A DNA stretch of 38,291 bases from JBLMXQ01 sp050257855 (GTDB taxonomy: Bacteria; Acidobacteriota; Vicinamibacteria; Vicinamibacterales; CAVVIG01), in assembly GCA_050257855.1 (NCBI GenBank), contig JBLMXQ010000027.1, forward strand, positions 1 through 38,291, in the 5' to 3' direction. Of the stretch, positions 23,673 through 32,327 are shown one piece after another. Numbering within the stretch: position 1 is the stretch's first letter; each line of letters opens with the position of its first letter. Under the pieces are notes generated by a model, which saw nothing but the letters and a program-made list of their open reading frames with translations, did not search any database and was not told the origin of the DNA. Both the position numbers and the translations under genes were made by a program.

Positions 23673-24041
23673 ATGAGTTTGAGAGAGTTTCGCGAGTTCC
23701 GCGAGCGGATGAACGACCGCATCCTCTCGTCGGGCAATCTCGACGTCAAACGGTTCTTCGCCCTCGACACGCGGGCGTACGAAGGCGGGGCGCTGCCGGT
23801 CAAGACGAAGGAACTGCTCGGCCTGGTGGCGTCGATGGTCCTGCGGTGCGACGACTGCATCACCTACCACATCGTCCGCTGCCGGCAGGAGGGCACGACG
23901 CGGGAGGAGTTCCTCGAGGCGTTCAACGTCGCGCTGGTCGTGGGCGGGTCGATTACAATTCCGCATCTGCGACGCGCGGTGGCGACGCTCGACGAGGTCG
24001 AGGCGCTGGAGAAGGCGCAGTCGGGAACGGTGGAGATATGA
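23673..24041 (+). CDS. AhpD-like carboxymuconolactone decarboxylase-family protein
   Basis: A 122-aa protein with the thiol peroxidase/reductase motif. Glu47, Cys59, Cys62 and His66 (KELLG...RCDDCITYH) have the same spacing as Glu118/Cys130/Cys133/His137 of AhpD. The family uses the CxxC pair for peroxide or disulfide chemistry. FLEAFNVALVVGGSITIPHLRRAV is the usual trimerisation helix. It overlaps the next small ORF by ATGA, forming a tight set of three genes with the amidase. Physiological partner unknown. Confidence 0.9.
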   Translation: MSLREFREFRERMNDRILSSGNLDVKRFFALDTRAYEGGALPVKTKELLGLVASMVLRCDDCITYHIVRCRQEGTTREEFLEAFNVALVVGGSITIPHLRRAVATLDEVEALEKAQSGTVEI

Positions 24042-24181
24042 CGGTCGACGCATGGATCCAGGCGGCGCAGGCCGATGCCGAGCGGCGCGGGCTGCCCGAA
24101 CTCAAAGCGCTGCTCGAAGCGATGGCCCGCGCAACCCGCGCGCTCCGCGCGGCCGACTTCAACGACGACGCGTCGCGATGA
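24038..24181 (+). CDS. 47-aa small protein coupled to the amidase
   Basis: A short ORF whose start overlaps the AhpD-like stop and whose stop overlaps the amidase start, each as ATGA. This is strong positional evidence that it is translated. It is a single helical protein (AWIQAAQADAERRGLPELKALLEAMARATRALRAADFN). Small helical subunits such as GatC or AtzG sit next to amidase subunits in other systems, so an amidase-accessory role is a possible but unproven inference. Confidence 0.68.
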   Translation: MTVDAWIQAAQADAERRGLPELKALLEAMARATRALRAADFNDDASR

Positions 24182-25524
24182 GCACGGCGGTCGAATCGCT
24201 CACCATCGCGGAATTCGGCCGGCGGCTGCGCGCCGGAGAGATCTCGTCGCGCGAAATCACCGACGCGTGCCTTCGCCGCATCGAAGCAGACAACCCGCGG
24301 CTGAACGCGTTCATCCTGGTGCTCGGCGAGGACGCGCGCCGGCAGGCGCGCGAGGCAGACGCCGAGCTGGCGGCCGGTCACGACCGCGGACCGCTGCACG
24401 GGGTGCCGATCTCGCTGAAGGATCTGCTCGACGTGCGCGGCTTCCCCACGACCGCCGCCTCGCGCGTGCGGGCCGGCCACGTCGCCGGGAGCGACGCACC
24501 CGCCGTCGCGAACCTGCGGCAGGCCGGAGCGGTGCTCGTCGGAAAGACGAACCTGCACGAGTTCGCGTTCGGCACGACCAGCGAGGACTCGGCGTTCGGC
24601 CCCGCGCGCAATCCGCACGATCCGACGCGCTCGCCCGGCGGGTCGAGCGGCGGCTCGGCCGCCAGCATCGTCGCGGGCATGGCGCTCGCCTCGGTCGGCA
24701 CCGACACGGGCGGCTCGATTCGCATTCCGGCCGCCGCCTGCGGCACCGTGGGCCTCAAGCCGACGTACGGCGAGGTGCCGGCCGAGGGCGTCGTGCCGCT
24801 GTCGCGCACGCTGGATCACGTCGGTCCGCTGACGCGCAGCGTCGAGGACGCGTGGATCGTCTACCGCGCCCTCATGGGCGCGCCGGCCCGGACGCTGGCG
24901 CCCCGGCCGGCAGAGGGCCTGAAAGTGGCGGTGCTGCGCCCGTACTTCTGCGATCTCCTGGACGACGAGGTGCGCGCCCGATTCGAGGACGCGCTCGCGC
25001 GGCTCCGCGATGCCGGGGCGCGCATCGACGAAGCGGAAATTCATCACTCGGCGGACATCGCGTCGATTTACCTGCACCTGTCCTTTGCCGACGCCGCCGC
25101 GTATCACGCGACGACGCTGGAGCGGAGTCCCGAGCTGTACACGACACCCGTGCGGCTGCGTCTCGAGATGGCGCGATACGTTCAGGCCGAAGACTACGTC
25201 CGCGCGCTGCGGGGGCGCGAGGTGCTCCGCCGCGAAGTGGACGCGGCGCTGGCTGGACGCGATGCGCTCGTGCTGCCGGCGCTGGCTATACCTGCCCCGA
25301 CAATCGGCGCCGCCGCGACGCGGATCGCCGGGCGCGAAGAGCCGGTCCGCAGCGTGATGCTTCGCCTGACGCAGCTCTTCAACCTGACCGGCCACCCCGC
25401 GATCTCGATCCCGTGCGGCTCGACCGCGGCCGGCCTGCCGTGCGCCCTGCAGCTCGTCGGCGCGCGGGACGCGACGGAAGCGCTCCTGCGGACGAGCCTC
25501 GCCTGCGAGCCTCACGTCGGATGA
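24178..25524 (+). CDS. Amidase-signature-family hydrolase
   Basis: A 448-aa amidase with the Ser-cisSer-Lys triad: Lys81 in ISLKDLLD, Ser156 in PGGSSGGSAAS, and Ser180 in GTDTGGSIRIPA. The spacings are identical to those in GatA. It could be GatA of the tRNA amidotransferase or a stand-alone amidase. No GatB lies beside it and it is shorter than most GatA (about 480), so a stand-alone amidase with the 47-aa partner is slightly preferred. The start is fixed by the ATGA overlap. Confidence 0.92.
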   Translation: MSTAVESLTIAEFGRRLRAGEISSREITDACLRRIEADNPRLNAFILVLGEDARRQAREADAELAAGHDRGPLHGVPISLKDLLDVRGFPTTAASRVRAGHVAGSDAPAVANLRQAGAVLVGKTNLHEFAFGTTSEDSAFGPARNPHDPTRSPGGSSGGSAASIVAGMALASVGTDTGGSIRIPAAACGTVGLKPTYGEVPAEGVVPLSRTLDHVGPLTRSVEDAWIVYRALMGAPARTLAPRPAEGLKVAVLRPYFCDLLDDEVRARFEDALARLRDAGARIDEAEIHHSADIASIYLHLSFADAAAYHATTLERSPELYTTPVRLRLEMARYVQAEDYVRALRGREVLRREVDAALAGRDALVLPALAIPAPTIGAAATRIAGREEPVRSVMLRLTQLFNLTGHPAISIPCGSTAAGLPCALQLVGARDATEALLRTSLACEPHVG

Positions 25525-25549
25525 GGGACCGCCGGTTGCCGGCTGACGG

Positions 25550-27346
25550 CTACACGCGAAGTCCAACGGCCCGCATCAGCGCGAGCGCGTTGCTGTGCTC
25601 GACCACGCCCGGGCGCATCCGGTAGTCGAACGCCATCCGGCCGTTCTCGATCCGATCCTCGAAGTGGACGTTGGCGACGGCTCCCTCGAGCTCGCGGGCG
25701 AGCTCCGTCAACGCGAGATCGTGGGTCGTCACGAGGCCGATTGCTCCGGCCTCGACGAGCGAGCGGACGATGGCTCCGGCGCCGATCCGCCGATCGTACG
25801 AGTTGGTGCCGTGGAGAATCTCGTCGAGCAGGAACAGCAGCGGCAACGGGCCGGCGGCGAGCGAGACGATGTCGCGGATGCGCAGGATCTCCGCATAGAA
25901 GCGCGACTGCCCGGCCTGCAGCGAGTCCTCGACGCGGATCGTCGCGCCGATCGTCAGGCGCGACAGCCGCAGGCTCGCGGCGCGCACCGGCGCGCCGGCC
26001 TGGGCCAGCACGACGTTCAACCCCACGGCGCGCAGCAGCGTGCTCTTGCCGGACATGTTCGAGCCGCTGACGATCAACGCGCGCGCATCGAGTCCGAGCG
26101 CGAGGTCGTTCGGCACCGCCACGTCGCCGCCGATGAGCGGGTGCGCGAGCGCACGGGCGTCGAGCAGCGGTCCATCGGCGGAGAATTCGGCGAACGGATC
26201 GGCCGGGTGCTCGTACGCATACGCCGCCAGGCACGCCAGCGCCTCGGCGTCGCCGATTGCGTCGAGCCACCGCGCGACCGCCGGGCCGTTCGCCGCGCGC
26301 CAGCGATCGACCCCCACGGCCACCAGGCTTCTGAGCAGCAGCGGATACGCAATCGGCGCGAACATCTGGTTCCGTGTGGCGTCCAGCACGGAGAGCAGGC
26401 GCCGCAGGCGGCCGATGACGAGCGACGCCGGCACGCCCCGTACGGTCAACCTGTCGCGGAGTGCATGGAGCCGTGGAGCGCGGAACGGTTCGCGCTCGAC
26501 GAGCGTGAGCACTTCGACCAGGCGCTCGAGATCGCGCTCGGCGAGCTCGATGCCGGCCAGCGCCCGTCCGACACGCGCCTGCGTGAAGTAGGCGACGCCG
26601 TATTCGATCCCGAACCAGACGAGCAGCAGGTCGAGCCGCTCCGGCCGCATCCACGCGAGCGCGACGAGCGCGACGCTCGTCACGGCGCACCCGCCGAACA
26701 GCCACGCGGCGCCCGCACCCAGCCCGGCCGGACCGGCCAGCGCCCATGCGGCCAGCGTGCCCGTACGGCTGACGCCCGCGTCGGCTCCGACGAGCGCCAG
26801 CTCCTCACGCCAGTCGAGCATCGGCCGGAGCTCGCCGACCGCCTGCTGTCGCGCGATCGACTCGGAGATTTCAGCGCCTGCGCTCAGCCAGCGCGCCAGC
26901 GACTCCTCGCCCGCCTCGGTCGTCGCCAGGTTCAGCAGCGCGAACAGCGAGCCGCGGCCGAACAGATCGAGATCGCGCGCGTAGGGATGGCCGTCGGCGA
27001 ACCTGAGGCCGTCACGATCCGGCGGCACGGTCCCGACCCAGCGTTCCGCCAGCCGTTCGAGGCCCATCTCGTACCATCGCCGCGCCCGTCGCGCTCTCTC
27101 CAGGCGGTCCAGCGTCCGGGCGTGAACGGCGACGAGCGCCACGAACGCGACAGCCGGCGCGAGGACCCACGCGGGCGCGAGCGAATGGCCGACGAACGCC
27201 ATCCACAGCATCACGGCGCCGGCGGCCGCGGCGAGCAGACGAAGGTTGGAGATGGTCAGGTGCGCGCGGTCGAGCGCCGCGATCCGCGCCGCCCACGAGC
27301 CGAGGCGCCGCTGATATTCGGCGCGCGGACCGTCTTCAGCCGGCAC
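25550..27346 (-). CDS. Membrane-anchored MutS-family ATPase
   Basis: A 598-aa protein. The C-terminal ATPase domain has Walker A GSNMSGKST at about 435, followed by NVVLAQAGAPVRA, an ABC-like DSLQAGQSRFYAEI segment, Walker B PLLFLLDEILHGTNS, and GLVTTHDLALTELA. This is the MutS core, with no mismatch-recognition domain. Hydrophobic spans near 36-75 and 200-245 make it an integral membrane protein. This layout defines a poorly studied MutS-like group and argues against mismatch repair. It overlaps the dapE gene end by 11 bases, so it may be the last gene of the dap transcript. Confidence 0.92.
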   Translation of the reverse strand: MPAEDGPRAEYQRRLGSWAARIAALDRAHLTISNLRLLAAAAGAVMLWMAFVGHSLAPAWVLAPAVAFVALVAVHARTLDRLERARRARRWYEMGLERLAERWVGTVPPDRDGLRFADGHPYARDLDLFGRGSLFALLNLATTEAGEESLARWLSAGAEISESIARQQAVGELRPMLDWREELALVGADAGVSRTGTLAAWALAGPAGLGAGAAWLFGGCAVTSVALVALAWMRPERLDLLLVWFGIEYGVAYFTQARVGRALAGIELAERDLERLVEVLTLVEREPFRAPRLHALRDRLTVRGVPASLVIGRLRRLLSVLDATRNQMFAPIAYPLLLRSLVAVGVDRWRAANGPAVARWLDAIGDAEALACLAAYAYEHPADPFAEFSADGPLLDARALAHPLIGGDVAVPNDLALGLDARALIVSGSNMSGKSTLLRAVGLNVVLAQAGAPVRAASLRLSRLTIGATIRVEDSLQAGQSRFYAEILRIRDIVSLAAGPLPLLFLLDEILHGTNSYDRRIGAGAIVRSLVEAGAIGLVTTHDLALTELARELEGAVANVHFEDRIENGRMAFDYRMRPGVVEHSNALALMRAVGLRV

Positions 27347-28340
27347 GCCCGAGAAGCTCCCGGGCGATGGCGACGTTCGCGTCGACGGCCGCGGTCAGCT
27401 CCGCAATCGACACGAACTCGTCCGCCGTGTGCGCGACGTGAATGGAGCCCGGGCCGAAGAGGAGCGGCTGGCCCCAGCGATTCAGGAACGGGATGTCGGT
27501 CGTGTAGGGGAACACCGCCGCGTCGTACCCGGGCACCGTCGTCATGCGGACCGGCGGGACCTCGAGCACGTGCTCGACGGCGACGCGGGATTCGATGCGG
27601 CGGATGGCGGCGCGGATCTCGTCTCCGGGGCCGACCGTGCGGAACATGACCTCGGCCTCGGCAGCGGGCGAGACGACGTTCGGGGCCACGCCTCCTGAAA
27701 TCAGACCGATCGTGTAGTGCGTCCGGCCCAGGACCGGATCGCTCGGCAGATCGATCGCGCGAAGATCGATCAGCGCCTCGATCAGCTTGTCGATCGCCGA
27801 GTCGCCGAGCTCGGGGAACGAGGAATGCGCCGCGCGACCGGCGGCTTTCAGACGCAGGCGGAGGATGCCGCGCGTCGCGGCGCCGAGGCGGCTGTCGGTC
27901 GGCTCCCCGTTGACGAGAAACCGGCAGCCGGTCGCCGCCGCGTTCGCGACGCGCGCCCCGTCGCTGCCCCGCTCCTCGCCGACGACGAACAGAAGGGCGA
28001 CCCGCGTCTCGCCGTCCCGGCGCAGGCGGTCGGCCGCCGCCACCTGCGCCGCCAGGATGCCCTTCGCGTCGCACGAGCCGCGGCCGTACAGCCGCCCGCC
28101 CTCGACGCGGCTCGGAAAGAACGGCGGCACGCAGTCGAAGTGCGTCGAGAACGCGAGGACCGGATCACCAATCGTGGCCAGCACGTTGAAGCGCGCTCCA
28201 TCCACTGTCTGCCGCGTCACGCGGTAGCCCCGATCGGCAAGCGCCGAGGCGAGCCACTCGCCGGCGTCGCCCTCGCGGCCGGTCGTCGAGTCGATGTCGA
28301 CCAGCGCGCGCGCGAAGGAGACGAGGTCTACCGAATCCAC
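27336..28340 (-). CDS. dapE: M20-family deacylase, probable succinyl-diaminopimelate desuccinylase
   Basis: A 334-aa M20 peptidase. Metal and catalytic motifs are visible: LAFSTHFDCVPPF (His, Asp), GSCDAKGILAAQ (bridging Asp), VGEERGSDGA (catalytic Glu pair), and GPGSIHVAHTADEFVSI (C-terminal His). By sequence alone it could be ArgE or DapE. Its place directly after dapD in an asd-lysC-dapB-dapA-dapD run makes DapE the best call: it would remove succinate from N-succinyl-LL-diaminopimelate. GTG 28340 has GGAG eight bases upstream and overlaps the dapD stop by 13 bases; a longer frame reaches 28418 without homology. Confidence 0.88.
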   Translation of the reverse strand: MDSVDLVSFARALVDIDSTTGREGDAGEWLASALADRGYRVTRQTVDGARFNVLATIGDPVLAFSTHFDCVPPFFPSRVEGGRLYGRGSCDAKGILAAQVAAADRLRRDGETRVALLFVVGEERGSDGARVANAAATGCRFLVNGEPTDSRLGAATRGILRLRLKAAGRAAHSSFPELGDSAIDKLIEALIDLRAIDLPSDPVLGRTHYTIGLISGGVAPNVVSPAAEAEVMFRTVGPGDEIRAAIRRIESRVAVEHVLEVPPVRMTTVPGYDAAVFPYTTDIPFLNRWGQPLLFGPGSIHVAHTADEFVSIAELTAAVDANVAIARELLGRAG

Positions 28341-29173
28341 GCCTCGAGCTCCGTGCGCGTGTCGGTGCGCGAGTCCCGATACTTCACGATCACGGGCGTC
28401 GCGAGCGACAGCCCCCACCCCGGACCGGCGCCGGCCCTGACCGCGCGCGCTCCAGGAACCACCACCGCGCCTTCGGGCACGACGAGCGGCCGGTCGGCCG
28501 TCGGCCTGATGATCTCGCCGCGCACCAGGTCGTACACCGGCGTCGATCCGGTCAGCACCGTTCCGGCGCCGACGACGGCGCGCGTCTTGACGATGGCGCC
28601 TTCATAGATGCCGGTGTTGCCGCCGACGAGCGCATCGTCTTCGACAACGACCGGCAGCGCGCCGACCGGCTCGATGACGCCGCCAATCTGGGCGCCGGCG
28701 CTGATGTGCACGCGCGCGCCAATCTGGGCGCACGATCCGACGAGGGCGTGCGAATCGACGAGCGATCCCTCGCCAATCCAGGCGCCGATGTTCACGTACA
28801 TCGGCGGCATGCAAATCACGCCCGGACCGATATAGGCGCCGTCCCGGACCGACGATCCGCCGGGCACGATGCGCACGCCGGCGCCGGCCGGAAATTTCTT
28901 CAGCGGCAGCGTGTCCTTGTCGTAGAACGGCCAGCGGCCGTGATCCATGGAGGCGTCGACCGTGTCGCCGGCCCGGAATCCGAGGAGGATGCCCTGCTTG
29001 ACCCAGGTGTTCACGCGCCATCCCGCCGGCGCGGACGGGTCGGGCTCGGCGGCGCGCACGGTTCCGGCCGACAGCGCCTCGCGCAGCCGCGCGAAGGCCT
29101 CGCGCATCATCACGCGATCGGCGGAGGCGCCGGCCGCGACGAGCTGCTCGATGTCCGACCGGAGATCAGGCAT
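28328..29173 (-). CDS. dapD: Tetrahydrodipicolinate N-succinyltransferase
   Basis: A 281-aa acyltransferase with a helical N-terminus and a left-handed beta-helix of hexapeptide repeats (about 105-240): VRDGAYIGPGVICMPPMYVNIGAWIGEGSLVDSHALVGSCAQIGARVHISAGAQIGGV. The family transfers succinyl from succinyl-CoA to tetrahydrodipicolinate. KKFPAGAGVRIVPGGSSVRDGAYI is the usual family segment. The start overlaps the dapA stop by 8 bases. Its presence shows the succinylase branch of diaminopimelate synthesis rather than the acetylase or dehydrogenase branches. Confidence 0.95.
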   Translation of the reverse strand: MPDLRSDIEQLVAAGASADRVMMREAFARLREALSAGTVRAAEPDPSAPAGWRVNTWVKQGILLGFRAGDTVDASMDHGRWPFYDKDTLPLKKFPAGAGVRIVPGGSSVRDGAYIGPGVICMPPMYVNIGAWIGEGSLVDSHALVGSCAQIGARVHISAGAQIGGVIEPVGALPVVVEDDALVGGNTGIYEGAIVKTRAVVGAGTVLTGSTPVYDLVRGEIIRPTADRPLVVPEGAVVVPGARAVRAGAGPGWGLSLATPVIVKYRDSRTDTRTELEAWIR

Positions 29174-30071
29174 GGACCGGCTTGTCGATCAGCTTCAAGT
29201 CCCGCAGGACCGCGCGAATCCTCTCGCGCGAGTCCGGCCGCGGCGACACCATCGGAAGCCGGTACACCTCCTCGACGAGCCCCATGTCGACCATCGCGGC
29301 CTTCACCGGGACCGGGTTCGCCTCGACGAAGTTGACCTGCATCAGCGGGAGGATGCGCGTGTGGATGGCGCGCGCGGCCGCGAAGTCGCCGCGCTCGGCG
29401 GCTTCGACCATCTGGACCATCTCGGCCGGAATCTCGTTGGACGCCACCGAGATGATCCCGCGGCCGCCGACCGCCATCAGCGGCAGCGTCAGCGCATCGT
29501 CGCCCGAGAGGACGATGAAGTCCGGCGGAACGGCGCGGCAGATCTCGCACATCTGGGTCACGTTGCCGGAGGCTTCCTTCACGCCGACGATGTTCGGGAT
29601 GCCGGCCAGGCGCACGAGCGTGTTCACGTCGATGTTGACGCCGGTGCGGCCGGGCACGTTGTACACGACGATGGGCAGCCGCGTGCTCGCGGCGATCGCC
29701 TTGAAATGCTGGAAGAGCCCTTCGGGCGTCGGCTTGTTGTAGTAAGGCGTCACGGACAGCAGGCCCGCTGCGCCCGCCTTCTCCATTTCGCCGGCGAGAT
29801 GGATGACCTCGCTGGTGTTATAGCCACCGGCGCCCGCGAGGACCGGCACGCGGCCTCCGGCTTCGTCGACGAGCATCTCGACGACGCGGATGCGCTCGGC
29901 GAGGCTGAGCGTCGGGTTCTCGCCGGTCGTGCCGCACGGGACGAGGAAGTGGACGCCGGCGTCGATCTGCCGCCGTCCGAGCCGGCGGACGGCCGCCTCG
30001 TCGAGCGCGCCGGTCCGGGTGAACGGCGTCACGAGCGCCGTGCCTACGCCTGTGAAATGAGTTCGCGTCAT
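29166..30071 (-). CDS. dapA: 4-Hydroxy-tetrahydrodipicolinate synthase
   Basis: A 301-aa TIM-barrel aldolase condensing pyruvate with aspartate semialdehyde. CGTTGENPTL (Thr48, Thr49), Tyr110/Tyr111 in TPYYNKPT, Tyr137 in YNVPGRTG, and the Schiff-base Lys165 in GVKEASGN are all in place. GAGGA lies seven bases before the ATG. It is separated from dapB by 138 bases containing a word repeat, the largest gap inside the operon, so a secondary promoter is possible. Confidence 0.96.
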   Translation of the reverse strand: MTRTHFTGVGTALVTPFTRTGALDEAAVRRLGRRQIDAGVHFLVPCGTTGENPTLSLAERIRVVEMLVDEAGGRVPVLAGAGGYNTSEVIHLAGEMEKAGAAGLLSVTPYYNKPTPEGLFQHFKAIAASTRLPIVVYNVPGRTGVNIDVNTLVRLAGIPNIVGVKEASGNVTQMCEICRAVPPDFIVLSGDDALTLPLMAVGGRGIISVASNEIPAEMVQMVEAAERGDFAAARAIHTRILPLMQVNFVEANPVPVKAAMVDMGLVEEVYRLPMVSPRPDSRERIRAVLRDLKLIDKPVHA

Positions 30072-30093
30072 GGTCGGGTTCCTCGGACAACTA

Positions 30094-30166
30094 CTATCAG
30101 CTGTCAGCTATCGGCTGTCGGCTCTCGGTCCGCTGTCAGCTATCGGCTGTCGGCTGTCGGCTGTCG
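30094..30166. repeat. Word repeat (GCTGTCAGCTATCGGCTGTC type) between dapB and dapA
   Basis: A 24-base unit starting GCTGTCAGCTATCGG recurs at 30100 and 30132, followed by three further GCTGTCG words. It lies in the only sizeable gap of the dap operon. No protein-coding or riboswitch feature is evident here. Confidence 0.75.
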
Positions 30167-30209
30167 TCTGGGCCGACCGTTGACAGGCGACCGGCCGACC
30201 GCGGCCGTT

Positions 30210-30902
30210 CTACTCGACCCCGAGCACGTCACGCATCGTGTACCAGCCGCGCCTGCCCTTGATCCACCGCGCCGCGACGAGGGCGCCGCGGGCGAACGTG
30301 CTGCGATCGCGCGCCGCGTGCGTCAGCGTAATCGATTCCACCGGCCCGTCGAAGCCAATTGTATGCGTGCCGGGAATGTGGCCGGCGCGCGTGGACGAGA
30401 CGTCGATCGCGCGCCGGTAGCCGGCCGATTCCATCGCGCGTTTCAGCGCGAGCGCGGTGCCCGAGGGCGCGTCCTTCTTCGCCGCGTGGTGCGCTTCGTG
30501 GATCCACGCGCCGAAGTCGTCCTGCGCGGCGAACAGCCCGGCCGCCTGCGCGACGATCGCCTCGAACAGCACCACGCCGGTCGAGAAGTTCGACGCCGCC
30601 ACGACGCCGACGCCGGCCTTCTCGACGGCCGCCCGGACCGCCGGCTCCTGCGCGCTCCAGCCGGTCGTGCCGACGACGACGTTGATGCCGCGCTGCGCGA
30701 GCGCCGGCACGTTGACCGGGACGGCCTGCGGCAGGGAGAAGTCGATGGCCACCTCGACGTCGCGCCACCGCCCGGCCTCCGGCCCTTCGGCGCGCGCGGC
30801 CGACCGGCTGTCGATGATGCCGGCCACCTCGCACCCGTATTCACCCGCGAGGCTCGCGACGAGCTTGCCCATGCGCCCGTGTCCCACCAGCAGGATGCGC
30901 AT
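30210..30902 (-). CDS. dapB: 4-Hydroxy-tetrahydrodipicolinate reductase
   Basis: A 230-aa reductase using NAD(P)H. The N-terminal nucleotide site is LLVGHGRMGKLV. VVGTTGWSAQE and ASNFSTGVVLF are family segments. The catalytic region EAHHAAKKDAPSGTALALKR contains Glu136, His138/His139, Lys142/Lys143 and the PSGTA substrate loop. GGAG eight bases upstream fixes ATG 30902, though the frame continues to 30923. It is at the shorter end of the family (usually 240-270). Confidence 0.95.
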   Translation of the reverse strand: MRILLVGHGRMGKLVASLAGEYGCEVAGIIDSRSAARAEGPEAGRWRDVEVAIDFSLPQAVPVNVPALAQRGINVVVGTTGWSAQEPAVRAAVEKAGVGVVAASNFSTGVVLFEAIVAQAAGLFAAQDDFGAWIHEAHHAAKKDAPSGTALALKRAMESAGYRRAIDVSSTRAGHIPGTHTIGFDGPVESITLTHAARDRSTFARGALVAARWIKGRRGWYTMRDVLGVE

Positions 30903-30920
30903 CAGATCATCTCCGGCGAT

Positions 30921-30942
30921 CACGAGACCACGAAGTCACGAA
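30921..30942. repeat. Short CACGA word repeat between lysC and dapB
   Basis: Three CACGA words (CACGAGAC, CACGAAG, CACGAAC) lie in tandem in the 57-base gap. They resemble the TTCACG-type words in the 12.9 kb repeat. Being short, this could be chance. Confidence 0.35.
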
Positions 30943-30959
30943 CGCGCGTCGCCGCGATC

Positions 30960-32327
30960 TCATTGTCCTTCGAAGAAGGTCCTGTGCAACAGACCCATCG
31001 CCTGCGGCACGTCGGCGTCGCGTAAGACGAACGTGATGTTGCGCCGGGACGCCGCCTGCGACACGAGCCGGAGCGGGATGCGGTCGAGCGCGGTCACCGC
31101 GCGCCCGAACAGCGTCGGGTCGCTCTGCAGGTTCTCGCCGACCACGCAGACGATCGCCATTTCGGGCTCGCGCGCCACCTCGGCGAACCGGCGCAGGTCC
31201 ATCACGATCCCGTCGAGCCGGCGCGTGTCGTCCACCGTCACCGAGACGCTCACCTCCGATGTGGTGACGACGTCCACGGCGGTCTTGAAGCGCTCGAAGA
31301 CCTCGAACAGGCGCCGGAGGAAGCCGTGCGCCATGAGCATGCGGCTCGACGTGATGTCGATGACGGTCACGTCGCGCTTGCAGGCAATCGCCGTCAGCCG
31401 CCCGCCCGGATGCTCGGCCTGCGCCGTGATCAGCGTCCCGGCGACCTCCGGCCGCCGCGCGTTGAGGATGCGAACGGGTATGTTCTTCGACACGGCCGGC
31501 AGAATCGTGCTCGGGTGCAGCACCTTCGCGCCGAAGTACGCCAGCTCCGAGGCCTCGGCGAACGTGAGGTGCGGCACGAGCCGCGGCGCCTTCACGACGC
31601 GCGGATCGGCCGTGAGCATCCCGTCCACGTCGGTCCAGATCTGAATCTCGTCCACCTCGAGGCAGGCGCCGACGATCGACGCCGAGTAGTCGGACCCGCC
31701 GCGGCCGAGCGTCGTCGTGACGCCCTGCGGCGTCGAGCCGATGAACCCGCCGAGGACGACGACATGGCCGGAGGACACGAGCGGCGCGATGCGCCCGGCC
31801 ACTCGCTCGCACGTCGCCGGCATGTCGGGCGCCGCGCCCGTGTGCTCGGCGTCGGTGACGATGACCTCGCGCGCGTCGATCCAGGCCGGCCGCAGGCCGC
31901 GCTCCTCGAGCGCAGCCGAGACGATGCGGCTGCTCGCCAGCTCGCCGACGGCCACCGCGGCGTCGAGCGACCGCGGCGACACCTCGCGCAGCACGGCGAG
32001 CGCGCGGACGAGCGAGATCAGGCCGTCGAAGTCCTTCCGGACGGCCGTCTCGAGCGCCTGCCGGCGCGCGCCGCTCGTCACGCCGGCGATCACGGCCAGA
32101 TGGCGGTCGACGATCGCCTGCAGGCCGTCGGCGGCGCCGTCGGCGTCGCCGGATTCGGCGTGCCGCGCCGCCGCAATCAGGCAATCGGTGACGCCGCCGA
32201 GCGCCGACACGACGACCACCGGCGGCCGGCCCGATCCCGTCGCCGCGCCCGCCACGATGGCGGCCAGGCGCGAGATGGCGTCCGCGTCGGCGACGGACGT
32301 GCCGCCGAATTTCATCACGACGCTCAC
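30960..32327 (-). CDS. lysC: Aspartate kinase
   Basis: A 455-aa monofunctional aspartokinase. MKFGGTSVADADAI at the N-terminus, TLGRGGSDYSASIVGACLEVDEIQIWTDVDGMLTADPRVV, and FGAKVLHPSTILPA are the catalytic signatures. Two ACT-like regulatory regions occupy about 300-455 (VTVIDITSSRMLMAHGFLRRLFEVF and MAIVCVVGENLQ), where lysine or threonine feedback acts in this family. The start is GTG 32327 because its GTGA overlaps the asd stop and gives the canonical N-terminus; no homoserine dehydrogenase is fused. Confidence 0.95.
   Translation of the reverse strand: MSVVMKFGGTSVADADAISRLAAIVAGAATGSGRPPVVVVSALGGVTDCLIAAARHAESGDADGAADGLQAIVDRHLAVIAGVTSGARRQALETAVRKDFDGLISLVRALAVLREVSPRSLDAAVAVGELASSRIVSAALEERGLRPAWIDAREVIVTDAEHTGAAPDMPATCERVAGRIAPLVSSGHVVVLGGFIGSTPQGVTTTLGRGGSDYSASIVGACLEVDEIQIWTDVDGMLTADPRVVKAPRLVPHLTFAEASELAYFGAKVLHPSTILPAVSKNIPVRILNARRPEVAGTLITAQAEHPGGRLTAIACKRDVTVIDITSSRMLMAHGFLRRLFEVFERFKTAVDVVTTSEVSVSVTVDDTRRLDGIVMDLRRFAEVAREPEMAIVCVVGENLQSDPTLFGRAVTALDRIPLRLVSQAASRRNITFVLRDADVPQAMGLLHRTFFEGQ

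Noticed and set aside
24178..25524. Amidase called firmly as GatA
   Set aside because: No gatB lies nearby and the protein is short for GatA, so only the family is claimed.
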